This document shows, one piece after another, positions 45,180 through 53,180 of a stretch of DNA of 53,180 nt. Numbering within the stretch: position 1 is the stretch's first letter; every line of letters starts with the position of its first letter. Origin of the DNA: Parashewanella curva (GTDB lineage: Bacteria; Pseudomonadota; Gammaproteobacteria; Enterobacterales; Shewanellaceae); NCBI RefSeq assembly GCF_003675895.1, contig NZ_ML014757.1, forward strand, positions 59,778 through 112,957, given 5' to 3'. The position numbers were made by a program, and so were the translations under genes. The notes below the pieces were generated by a model. The model did no database searches, was not told the origin of the DNA, and saw only the letters and a program-made list of their open reading frames with translations.

Positions 45180-46721
45180 ATGAAAAGTAAGCTTCAATTT
45201 TCGGCGGTAAATAATAAGATCAGCTATCAAACCGATCCATTGAGTTTATATCAATTGGTTACCCAGAATTGTAGCCATTCTATGTTGTTAGAATCTGCCG
45301 AAATAGACAGTAAAGCTCATCTTAAAAGTCTTATCATGACGGATGCAGCAATGATGATTCGTTGCGATCACCAAAACTTAACTTTTGTAGCGCTGACTAT
45401 AAATGGACAACACTTACTCCCACAAATTGCGCTTAAATTTGAAAACCTTGAACACCAATTAACTGGTAATAGTTTGACAATCACACTTGAACCAAGCCAC
45501 GATGTTTTAGATGAGGACCAAAAATTATTAAGTCAATCTCCATTAGATGGGCTTCGTGCCATTCTTAGCCTTGACGAAAAAACGTCTGAGCACCAATCGA
45601 TTTTTCTTGGCGGTGTCTTTTCTTTCGATTTTATCGCTTGCATCGAGTCTTTGCCTAAAGTGAAGCAAGGAGATAACCAAACACCTGACTATGTGTTCTA
45701 TCTGGCAGAACAACTTATCACTTTAGACCACACCCAAAAGAAAGCCAGTTTAACGACCTATTCATTTAGTTTTGATGAATCAAATACTGCGAAATTAGCC
45801 GATCGTTCACAGCAAATTACACACTTAGCAAAAATGCCACCAGTGGCTTTATCAGCAGCAAGTGTTGATGCTGAACCCAGAGTAAATATGTGCGACGAAA
45901 CATTTAAAGCTCATGTTTCTGAACTTAAGCAACACATCATTGAAGGCGATATTTTTCAAATTGTTCCTTCTCGTAGTTTTAGCTTGCCTTGCCCTAATAC
46001 GCTGGGAGCATACAGTACGCTGAAACAAACGAACCCAAGCCCATATATGTTCTATTTCCGTGGCGAAGACTTCACTTTATTTGGTGCTTCTCCTGAGAGC
46101 GCCCTTAAATATGAAGCAGACTCAAATCAAGTTGAAATCTACCCCATTGCCGGAACAAGAAAGCGCGGTAAAGACGAGCACGGCGATATTGATGCCGATT
46201 TAGACTGCCGAATAGAGCTTGAGTTAAGGCTAGATAAAAAAGAGTTGGCGGAACATCTAATGCTAGTCGATTTAGGACGTAATGATATTGCCCGAATCAG
46301 CCAAGCTGGAACACGAAAGGTTCCTGAATTACTTAAAGTTGATCGCTATTCACATGTCATGCATTTGGTCAGTCGAGTTACAGGTCAACTTCAACCTCAT
46401 CTAGACGCCCTTCATGCTTACCAAGCTTGCATGAATATGGGTACGTTAACCGGTGCCCCCAAAATTAAAGCCAGCCAATTAATCAGACAAGTTGAAGGCC
46501 AGCGCCGAGGCAGTTACGGAGGCGCAGTGGGTTATATCAATTCTCAGGGCGATATGGACACTTGTATCGTGATCCGCTCAGCTTATGTAAAAGACAATGT
46601 AGCCCACGTCCAAGCAGGAGCTGGAGTGGTGTTCGATTCTGATCCTCAAGCCGAAGCCGATGAAACCCGTCAAAAAGCCCAAGCCGTAATTTCAGCCATC
46701 CAACTTGGAGGTGGACTATGA
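45180..46721 (+). CDS. trpE: Anthranilate synthase component I
   Basis: Makes anthranilate from chorismate with glutamine-derived ammonia from TrpG. The ATG at 45180 is chosen over a GTG nine bases upstream because AGGTG sits six bases before it; the product is 513 residues. The tryptophan feedback-site motif LLESAEI is near residue 40. The chorismate-binding domain contains GDIFQIVPSRSF, PIAGTRKRG, VDLGRNDIARI, TLTGAPKIKA and the closing GAGVVFDSDPQAEADET. It overlaps trpG by four bases (ATGA), so the two subunits are translationally coupled. Confidence 0.96.
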   Translation: MKSKLQFSAVNNKISYQTDPLSLYQLVTQNCSHSMLLESAEIDSKAHLKSLIMTDAAMMIRCDHQNLTFVALTINGQHLLPQIALKFENLEHQLTGNSLTITLEPSHDVLDEDQKLLSQSPLDGLRAILSLDEKTSEHQSIFLGGVFSFDFIACIESLPKVKQGDNQTPDYVFYLAEQLITLDHTQKKASLTTYSFSFDESNTAKLADRSQQITHLAKMPPVALSAASVDAEPRVNMCDETFKAHVSELKQHIIEGDIFQIVPSRSFSLPCPNTLGAYSTLKQTNPSPYMFYFRGEDFTLFGASPESALKYEADSNQVEIYPIAGTRKRGKDEHGDIDADLDCRIELELRLDKKELAEHLMLVDLGRNDIARISQAGTRKVPELLKVDRYSHVMHLVSRVTGQLQPHLDALHAYQACMNMGTLTGAPKIKASQLIRQVEGQRRGSYGGAVGYINSQGDMDTCIVIRSAYVKDNVAHVQAGAGVVFDSDPQAEADETRQKAQAVISAIQLGGGL

Positions 46722-47305
46722 ACATTTACCTATTAGATAACTTTGATTCATTCACCTACAACTTAGTTGATCAATTTCGTAGCTTAGGTCATCAGGTATA
46801 CATTTATCGCAATGATTTAAATGCTGAATATCTCGCTGAAAAAATTCTGGCCGATAATGATGCTGTTCTGGTTTTATCTCCCGGCCCAGGTGCACCAAAA
46901 AATGCAGGCTGTATGATGAAGCTTATCGAATTGGTTTCTGGCCAATTACCTATTCTAGGGATCTGCTTAGGTCATCAAGCCCTAGTAGAGCACTACGGAG
47001 GTAAGGTAGATAAAGCACCACAAACCATTCATGGTAAAGCCAGCCCTATCAATCACACAATGCATAAAGTGTTTGGTGAGTTGCCTTCACTTCTACCGGT
47101 TGCTCGATACCACAGTTTAGTGGCAACCCAAGTTCCAAGTAGTCTTGAAGTGATTGCCTATACCGAAAGTTTGCCAATGGCTATTGCTCATAAACAGCAT
47201 CCCGTTCTCGGGTTTCAATTTCACCCCGAATCAATTTTAACGACTCGTGGTAGTGAGCTATTAATTCAATCATTAACTTATTTAAGCACTTTTTCAGGAG
47301 AATAA
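46718..47305 (+). CDS. trpG: Anthranilate synthase component II (glutamine amidotransferase)
   Basis: Supplies ammonia to TrpE. The 195 residues form a stand-alone class I amidotransferase, not fused to TrpD as in enterics. The catalytic Cys is in GICLGHQALVEHYGG and the His-Glu pair in FQFHPESILT; NFDSFTYNLVDQF opens the chain. It overlaps trpE by four bases and lies one base from trpD. Confidence 0.95.
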   Translation: MNIYLLDNFDSFTYNLVDQFRSLGHQVYIYRNDLNAEYLAEKILADNDAVLVLSPGPGAPKNAGCMMKLIELVSGQLPILGICLGHQALVEHYGGKVDKAPQTIHGKASPINHTMHKVFGELPSLLPVARYHSLVATQVPSSLEVIAYTESLPMAIAHKQHPVLGFQFHPESILTTRGSELLIQSLTYLSTFSGE

Positions 47306-47306
47306 A

Positions 47307-48326
47307 ATGAACGACAACCAAGCATTATTTCAAAAAGTGTTTAATGGACATTCTTTAACTCGCGAGCAAATGAAATGTGTCTTTGATGACATCATCACCA
47401 ATCAAGTAGATGACATACAACTAGCGAGTTTACTCACAGCGATGAAAGTACGCGGCGAAACCGTTGAAGAAATTTGTGGTGCGGCCGACGCTTCGCTTTC
47501 TCATGCAAAAGAGTTTAATCGCAGCAATGTCGCAAATATTGTTGATATTGTTGGAACTGGCGGGGATGGCTTTAATACCATCAATATATCTACCACCGCA
47601 GCATTTGTGGCTGCAGCGGCTGGAGCAAATGTAGCAAAACACGGCAATAAAGGTGTATCAAGTAAATCAGGCTCATCGGATGTTTTATCCCAATTAGGCG
47701 TTGATGTAACTGTATCACCAGAAGTTGCTAGCCAGTTATTAGAGAAAACAGGGATCAGTTTCTTGTTTGCTCCTACTTATCATAGCGGTTTTAAACATGC
47801 CGCCACTGTTCGCAAAGAACTAAAAACACGAACCATTTTTAATTTACTCGGCCCATTAGTTAACCCAGCCAGACCTGATGCTATTTTGCTTGGCGTTTAT
47901 GATGAGTTATTAGTCGAACCTATTGCAACGGTACTGCTAAACCTTGGTGTAAAACGTGCGATGGTGGTTCATGGTTGCGGCTTAGACGAAGTTGCAGTGC
48001 ATGGAGAGACTCTGGTGTGTGAACTCAAAGATAGGCAACTCTCAACGTCTTTACTCACGCCTAACTCTTTAGGAGTCGATAAGTACCAAGTAAAAGAATT
48101 ACAAGGTGGAACGCCAGCTGAAAACGCTCAAATCAGTCGCCAAATTTTATCTGGTCAAGGTAAGCCAGCTCATATTGCAGCCGTTGCTGCTAATGCTGGC
48201 TGTGCGATCTACCTTAGTGGACTCGTCAATTCACCAAAAGAAGGCGTACGATGCGCATTACACATTTTGAATACAGATACAGGCTATAAAAAGTTAGCTC
48301 TGCTTATTGCAGGTTTGGAGAAGTAA
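47307..48326 (+). CDS. trpD: Anthranilate phosphoribosyltransferase
   Basis: Transfers phosphoribose from PRPP to anthranilate. The 339-residue length is normal. The PRPP-binding motif IVGTGGDGFNTINIST and the KHGNKGVSSKSGSSDVL segment are intact, as is the anthranilate-site HSGFKHA.VRKEL region. GGAG precedes the ATG. It is separate from TrpG. Confidence 0.96.
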   Translation: MNDNQALFQKVFNGHSLTREQMKCVFDDIITNQVDDIQLASLLTAMKVRGETVEEICGAADASLSHAKEFNRSNVANIVDIVGTGGDGFNTINISTTAAFVAAAAGANVAKHGNKGVSSKSGSSDVLSQLGVDVTVSPEVASQLLEKTGISFLFAPTYHSGFKHAATVRKELKTRTIFNLLGPLVNPARPDAILLGVYDELLVEPIATVLLNLGVKRAMVVHGCGLDEVAVHGETLVCELKDRQLSTSLLTPNSLGVDKYQVKELQGGTPAENAQISRQILSGQGKPAHIAAVAANAGCAIYLSGLVNSPKEGVRCALHILNTDTGYKKLALLIAGLEK

Positions 48327-48328
48327 GA

Positions 48329-49717
48329 ATGTCTACGATTTTACAAAAAATTGTTGCGACTAAGGCTGAACATATTGAACAACTAAAAGTTCGATACCCT
48401 GAAGAACAATTACAGCCAAAAATTTCACTTAAAAGCTTATATGACACCTTAAAAGAAGAGCCAACCAGTTTTATTTTTGAATGTAAAAAAGCAAGTCCCT
48501 CTAAAGGGTTGATCCGTGAAGATTTTCACCTTGGAGAAATCTGTAGCATTTACCGTCGTTATGCCAACGCAATTTCTGTACTTACCGATGAACAATTTTT
48601 TCAAGGTAGCTTTGAAAACTTAGCCATAGTGAGAAAACTGGTTAACCAACCTATTTTATGCAAAGACTTTATTGTTGATAGTTATCAAATTAGATTGGCA
48701 GCTCATCATGGTGCCGATGCAATTTTGTTAATGCTATCAGTTTTAGATGATGAGCAATATCAAGCTCTAGCTACCATAGCCAAACAATACCAACTGGATA
48801 TTCTAACCGAAGTCTCCAATGAAGATGAGCTTCAGCGTGCAATTGACTTTGATGCTGCAATCATTGGCATCAATAACCGTAACCTTCGTGATCTTTCTAC
48901 TGATATAGACACAACAAGGCAACTCGCTCCTCTCATTGGTCAGGATAGAGTAATTATTAGTGAGTCTGGCATTTACACTAACCAGCAAGTTAAACAACTC
49001 GCTCCATTAGTTAATGGATTTTTAGTTGGAAGTTCATTGATGGCTGAAAATGATTTAGACCTTGCATGTCGTCAACTCGTTTATGGCAATAACAAAGTCT
49101 GTGGGATCACCAGTATCGAAGACAGCTCAGCAGCGGCCAACGCTGGTGCTACACATATCGGTTTTATCTTTACGCCAAAATCTCCACGTTATGTTTCACC
49201 TGAGACTGCGGCTAATATTACTGATCACCATCGCCACGCCCAACGAGGGCTCAATTTTGTGGGTGTGTTTGTTGATCAAAGCATTGATGATATCGTTTCT
49301 CTAAGCCAAAGGCTTGGTTTACATTCTGTGCAGCTTCACGGAAAGGAATCAACCGATTTTATCCAGCAGCTTAAAGCTCGATTTACCATTTCAGGATTAT
49401 CGACAAAAGTCACTAAAGCTGTCGCAGTCGATGAAAACAGCCAAGTTCATTTTGTAGCTAACAATTCGGATAGACTGCTGTTAGACACCAAAAACCAAGA
49501 TCAATTTGGCGGTACGGGCAATGCGTTTGATTGGGGCCTGCCAATTGAAAACAAAGCAAGTGCTTGGCTAGCTGGGGGACTTTCACCTGAAAATGCCACC
49601 GAAGCAATGAAACAAGGGTTTTACGGCTTAGATTTTAATTCTGGTTTAGAAGTATCAGCAGGCATTAAAGATACAGCAAAGATCCAACACGTTTTTACTC
49701 TTTTAAGAAATTATTAA
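48329..49717 (+). CDS. trpCF: Indole-3-glycerol phosphate synthase / phosphoribosylanthranilate isomerase fusion
   Basis: A 462-residue bifunctional enzyme catalysing the third and fourth steps after anthranilate. The N-terminal TrpC barrel (about 1-250) has FECKKASPSKGLIR, PILCKDFIVD, and IGINNRNLRDLSTD. The C-terminal TrpF barrel (about 255-462) has VCGITSIEDS, HIGFIFTPKSPRYVSP, VQLHGKE and LLLDTKNQDQFGGTG. The fusion is typical of gammaproteobacteria. It starts two bases after trpD. Confidence 0.96.
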   Translation: MSTILQKIVATKAEHIEQLKVRYPEEQLQPKISLKSLYDTLKEEPTSFIFECKKASPSKGLIREDFHLGEICSIYRRYANAISVLTDEQFFQGSFENLAIVRKLVNQPILCKDFIVDSYQIRLAAHHGADAILLMLSVLDDEQYQALATIAKQYQLDILTEVSNEDELQRAIDFDAAIIGINNRNLRDLSTDIDTTRQLAPLIGQDRVIISESGIYTNQQVKQLAPLVNGFLVGSSLMAENDLDLACRQLVYGNNKVCGITSIEDSSAAANAGATHIGFIFTPKSPRYVSPETAANITDHHRHAQRGLNFVGVFVDQSIDDIVSLSQRLGLHSVQLHGKESTDFIQQLKARFTISGLSTKVTKAVAVDENSQVHFVANNSDRLLLDTKNQDQFGGTGNAFDWGLPIENKASAWLAGGLSPENATEAMKQGFYGLDFNSGLEVSAGIKDTAKIQHVFTLLRNY

Positions 49718-49730
49718 GGCATAAATCACC

Positions 49731-50933
49731 ATGACGACATTTAAATTAAATCCCTATTTCGGTGAGTTTGGTGGCGCATTTGTTCCACAGACTTTAATGC
49801 CTGCCTTGCAGCAACTAGAACAAGCGTTTATTGATGCTCAATCTGATCCTGAATTTCAACAAGAGTTTCTTTCATTACTCAAGGATTACGCTGGCCGCCC
49901 AACAGCACTAACCTTAACACGCAATTTTAGCCCCAACCCTAAAGTCAAAATCTATCTAAAACGAGAAGACTTACTTCACGGTGGAGCCCACAAAACTAAT
50001 CAGGTACTAGGCCAAGCATTACTGGCTAAACGTATGGGTAAAAAAGAAATTATTGCTGAGACTGGTGCTGGTCAACATGGTGTAGCAACAGCCCTAGCCT
50101 GTGCCTTACTAGGTTTAAAGTGTAAAGTTTATATGGGTGCAAAAGATGTGGAACGTCAATCGCCTAACGTATTTCGCATGAAATTAATGGGTGCAGAAGT
50201 CATCCCAGTAACCGCTGGTGCTGCCACGTTAAAAGATGCCTGTAACGAAGCTATGCGTGACTGGACAGGCAATTACGATAAAGCCCATTACTTACTCGGC
50301 ACCGCTGCTGGCCCTCACCCTTATCCGACCATCGTTCGGGAATTTCAAAAAATGATCGGCGAAGAAACCAAGCAACAAATTTTAGAAAAAGAAGGTACAT
50401 TACCTGATGCAGTGATTGCTTGTATCGGTGGTGGCTCAAATGCTATTGGCCTTTTCGCTGACTTCATCAAAGAAAAAGACGTAGCATTAATTGGCGTAGA
50501 GCCTGCTGGAAAAGGCATCGACACATCTATGCATGGCGCACCGCTGGTTCATGGAAGAACGGGAATATTCTTTGGTATGAAATCTCCACTTATGCAAGAT
50601 GAACATGGTCAAGTTGAAGAGTCTTATTCGGTTTCAGCGGGATTAGACTTTCCATCGGTAGGTCCACAACATGCGGAACTTCATGCTTCGGGACGTGGCA
50701 CTTATGTGTCAGCCACCGATGACGAAGCTTTAAAAGCATTCCAATTATTAGCAAAATCAGAAGGTATTATTCCCGCGCTAGAATCATCACATGCTTTAGC
50801 TCATGCCTATAAAATGGCACAACAAGCGACTGAAGATACCTTACTGGTTGTGAACTTATCAGGCCGAGGAGATAAAGATATCTTTTCTGTATCAAAACTT
50901 CTTGAAAATCAAACATCAATCCTTGAGGAATAA
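49731..50933 (+). CDS. trpB: Tryptophan synthase beta subunit
   Basis: PLP enzyme joining indole and serine. The 400-residue chain has the PLP lysine in [15 protein letters not shown], the catalytic Glu in [10 protein letters not shown], and the phosphate loop [23 protein letters not shown] lies near the C terminus. Works as an alpha2-beta2 complex with TrpA, which starts three bases downstream. Confidence 0.97.
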   Translation: MTTFKLNPYFGEFGGAFVPQTLMPALQQLEQAFIDAQSDPEFQQEFLSLLKDYAGRPTALTLTRNFSPNPKVKIYLKREDLLHGGAHKTNQVLGQALLAKRMGKKEIIAETGAGQHGVATALACALLGLKCKVYMGAKDVERQSPNVFRMKLMGAEVIPVTAGAATLKDACNEAMRDWTGNYDKAHYLLGTAAGPHPYPTIVREFQKMIGEETKQQILEKEGTLPDAVIACIGGGSNAIGLFADFIKEKDVALIGVEPAGKGIDTSMHGAPLVHGRTGIFFGMKSPLMQDEHGQVEESYSVSAGLDFPSVGPQHAELHASGRGTYVSATDDEALKAFQLLAKSEGIIPALESSHALAHAYKMAQQATEDTLLVVNLSGRGDKDIFSVSKLLENQTSILEE

Positions 50934-50936
50934 CAC

Positions 50937-51746
50937 ATGAGCCAAACTCGATACCAAAAAGTCTTTGAGGATTTAAAAGCGAAACAACAAGGTGCCTTCG
51001 TTCCTTTTGTTACCATAGGCGATCCGAATTTAGAACAGTCATATAAGATCATTCAAACTCTAATTGAATCGGGTGCTGATGCGCTTGAGCTTGGGCTACC
51101 CTTTTCTGATCCACTCGCTGATGGGCCAGTCATTCAAGCCGCGAACATTCGCGCTTTAAACTCTGATGTCACCCCCACAGCTTGTTTTGAGCTGCTTGCT
51201 AAAGTAAGGCAAAATTACCCAGACACTCCTATCGGCTTATTAACCTATGCCAATTTGGTCTATAGCAATGGTATTGAGAACTTTTATACCAACTGCCAAC
51301 AAGCTGGAGTTGATTCAGTGTTAATCGCCGATGTACCCGTTGAAGAATCTGCAGAGTTTAGAGAGATTGCCAAAGCTCATGATATTGCACCAATCTTTAT
51401 AGCTCCTCCAAATGCTAATGATGATTTACTCAAACAAGTCAGTGAATTAGGTGAAGGTTATACCTATTTATTATCTCGTGCGGGCGTAACAGGCACAGAA
51501 ACTCAAGCAGGAATGCCAATCGAGCACATTTTATCTAGCCTTAAACGACATAACGCACCACCAGCTATTTTAGGGTTTGGCATATCAACACCAGAGCAAG
51601 TCAGTCAAGCGATTAATTCTGGTGCGGAAGGTGCGATTTCTGGTTCAGCCGTGGTCAAAATCATTGAAGCTAATTTGAAAGATAACAACAAGATGTTGAC
51701 TAAATTAGGTAACTTCATCAAAAGCATGAAAGTTGCAACGTATTAA
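50937..51746 (+). CDS. trpA: Tryptophan synthase alpha subunit
   Basis: Cleaves indole-3-glycerol phosphate and channels indole to TrpB. The 269-residue barrel shows [11 protein letters not shown], the catalytic Glu and Asp in [32 protein letters not shown], and the phosphate-binding [10 protein letters not shown]. It ends the trp operon. Confidence 0.97.
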   Translation: MSQTRYQKVFEDLKAKQQGAFVPFVTIGDPNLEQSYKIIQTLIESGADALELGLPFSDPLADGPVIQAANIRALNSDVTPTACFELLAKVRQNYPDTPIGLLTYANLVYSNGIENFYTNCQQAGVDSVLIADVPVEESAEFREIAKAHDIAPIFIAPPNANDDLLKQVSELGEGYTYLLSRAGVTGTETQAGMPIEHILSSLKRHNAPPAILGFGISTPEQVSQAINSGAEGAISGSAVVKIIEANLKDNNKMLTKLGNFIKSMKVATY

Positions 51747-51749
51747 CTT

Positions 51750-51797
51750 ACTTTCATTTTGATTTGCCCTATTTCAAGCTGTAGCAAATCAGAAAGT
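51750..51797 (+). terminator. Possible hairpin after trpA
   Basis: GATTTGC (51761-51767) pairs with GCAAATC (51784-51790), and outer ACTTTC (51750-51755) with GAAAGT (51792-51797). There is no strong T-run, so it is only a possible end of the trp operon. Confidence 0.4.
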
Positions 51798-51991
51798 TTC
51801 TACTAGCTTCTTCATTGAAAGGTGTTGAAGCGACCATCCTTCTCTTTGTTTCACTTCCCAGACACTCTTGTGATAAAGAGTCGTTTCTGACTAAAAGCTA
51901 TTGTTCTGTATATTAATTTTTGTTTCAAATATTGAGAAATTTATCAAATAACTATAATTATAAGATTATTGCTATATTTTTGGTGCCAAAT

Positions 51992-53017
51992 ATGTCAGTG
52001 CCTTCTCCTAACAATTCCCTTCCAGATCTTAATACTGCTTTTGCTGAAACATCTAAAGATGTAATACACGAAAGTGAAGGAATAGTTAACTCTTCTGGTA
52101 AATATGAGAATAAATGGCACTTCGTAGACCCAACACGAAAAGCCCCAAATAACATTAAATCATTTGATGTTCGAAGAGTCAGAGGAGAATGTTTTCATGT
52201 TGTTGACGCCAGAAGCACTTATCAAAAAATTGTTTTCTTTTTTAAATCGCTTTTTGCCACAGCTTCATCTCCAACAGTAGTAGCCAGAACAGAGGATGCT
52301 CGATTATTCGAAGCTAAATTAAATTCACGTTATGCCATATCATTAGCTTGCAACCCACCTAAGGTGTTAGATGAGCTACAACTAGGAGAGCAACTCCCTC
52401 CAGTAAGGATAACGGTCTATAAGACTAAAACAACGATCTCTATGAATGGACAATTAATCCCAATAGGTGAACTGGTTGAAGAAGTTGATTCAAATAATCC
52501 CAAAAACAGACTTACCTATCATACTCGAGAACAAACTGCTTTTTTAGCTTGGGTCAAGCAAGTGAAATATAAACTTAACGGCTCTACACTAAATCGGTTA
52601 ACCAAATGTGAAGCAATTTCAAAAAGACGCTGGAACTTACAAACGGTTAATGGGCTGATTGCAAGCGCCTCCAAAAGATCCGACTCTATCTACCCAGAAG
52701 AGGCTGTTTGCTTGCTTGAACTTCATAAATTGATAATTAATGACTATAAAGAAGGCACTAAGATAAGGCTTAAAATAGTACAAGAGCCTAGAATGAAAGC
52801 CTCCATACTTAATGATAACTTCATTCAGCAACTAGCAAGAAATCCTCGCATTAGCCCCCATCTTAAAACAGAGACAACAGAACAAAACAAAGAAGCTGTT
52901 CTGAAAGCTCAATTAAAATGGATTTTAAGTGATAAAGATAGAGCGCTGTCTCCTAATCTCATTATTTACCTTAAAGAAGCACATAGTATGTATTTTCGTC
53001 AGAATAAATTGCTTTAG
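51992..53017 (+). CDS. Hypothetical effector-like protein
   Basis: A 341-residue protein if started at the ATG at 51992; the frame could be extended 24 residues to a TTG but without typical signals. No signal peptide, membrane segment or known domain was recognised. The N terminus is rich in Ser, Pro, Asn and Thr (MSVPSPNNSLPDLNTAF), as seen in some type III effectors. The rest is basic and probably mostly helical. It does not show ankyrin repeats. Together with the two ankyrin proteins in this window it forms a group of orphan, stand-alone genes of unknown role. No secretion genes are near. Confidence 0.5.
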   Translation: MSVPSPNNSLPDLNTAFAETSKDVIHESEGIVNSSGKYENKWHFVDPTRKAPNNIKSFDVRRVRGECFHVVDARSTYQKIVFFFKSLFATASSPTVVARTEDARLFEAKLNSRYAISLACNPPKVLDELQLGEQLPPVRITVYKTKTTISMNGQLIPIGELVEEVDSNNPKNRLTYHTREQTAFLAWVKQVKYKLNGSTLNRLTKCEAISKRRWNLQTVNGLIASASKRSDSIYPEEAVCLLELHKLIINDYKEGTKIRLKIVQEPRMKASILNDNFIQQLARNPRISPHLKTETTEQNKEAVLKAQLKWILSDKDRALSPNLIIYLKEAHSMYFRQNKLL

Positions 53018-53097
53018 CTATACATTTAATAACTCAAGTTTCGGAGTTCAAACCCAACAATAAAAATCGTTTATCATGTTGATATTTAAAGAAAAGG

Positions 53098-53157
53098 TAA
53101 GGGTTTGCGTGTTATAATCTTGTTGCTTAGACAAAAACTAAAACACACAAACCCTTA
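53098..53157. repeat. Inverted repeat at the right edge, possible mobile-element end
   Basis: TAAGGGTTTGCGTGTT (53098-53113) pairs with the complement at 53142-53157 with one mismatch in 16 bases. An ATG follows at 53171-53173 and runs off the window. It may be the left end or leader hairpin of an insertion sequence, or a gene's 5' hairpin; the window ends too soon to tell. Confidence 0.4.
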
Positions 53158-53180
53158 GATAAATATTGACATGAAATCAC

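Overview
The window is AT-rich bacterial DNA with dense gene packing. Gene content points to a marine gammaproteobacterium of the Alteromonadales/Shewanellaceae type: exonuclease I next to a two-domain cytidine deaminase, a trp operon in the order trpL-E-G-D-CF-B-A with a trpC-trpF fusion, Na+/solute symport, and a long TonB-dependent receptor. The exact genus cannot be fixed from sequence reading alone.

Left part (1-17.8 kb): sbcB (5' end cut by the window), cdd, a GarR-type dehydrogenase overlapping an FGGY sugar kinase, a small cysteine-rich secreted protein, a hypothetical protein, a YciA-type thioesterase, a large lipoprotein built of duplicated Fn3-like pairs plus GLUG repeats, an SRPBCC membrane-anchored protein, a DUF1223 gene broken by one extra A in a 10-A run, cpsG/manB and cpsB/manC (GDP-mannose synthesis), a K+ channel-like protein and a large effector-like protein with C-terminal ankyrin-like repeats.

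Middle part (18-43.5 kb): a sugar-utilisation region. One minus-strand gene set encodes a complete non-phosphorylative L-fucose route (mutarotase fucU, L-fucose dehydrogenase, lactonase, L-fuconate dehydratase, keto-deoxy-fuconate dehydrogenase, diketo-deoxy-fuconate hydrolase) giving pyruvate plus lactate. It is followed, in the same direction, by nagB-nagK-nagA, an IclR regulator and a DUF2961/GH172-like gene that carries an in-frame TAA 38 codons before its real end. Divergent from the fucose genes is a secreted GH29-like alpha-L-fucosidase with three C-terminal repeat modules. Further right lie an SSS symporter, a Gfo/Idh/MocA oxidoreductase, a TonB-dependent receptor and a second IclR regulator. 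The fucosidase promoter region and the receptor/IclR intergenic region share an exact 14-bp palindromic motif, which ties the two ends of the region into one probable regulon. A UshA-like nucleotidase, a cytochrome b561 and an 840-residue ankyrin protein sit between them. Together the genes suggest capture, trimming and catabolism of a fucose- and GlcNAc-containing glycan.

Right part (43.5-53.2 kb): an RluA-type pseudouridine synthase, a small cysteine-containing YHS-like protein, the attenuator-controlled trp operon with a Trp-Trp-Trp leader peptide, a hypothetical effector-like protein, and a 16-bp inverted repeat at the right edge that may belong to a mobile element. No tRNA, rRNA or CRISPR array was seen.
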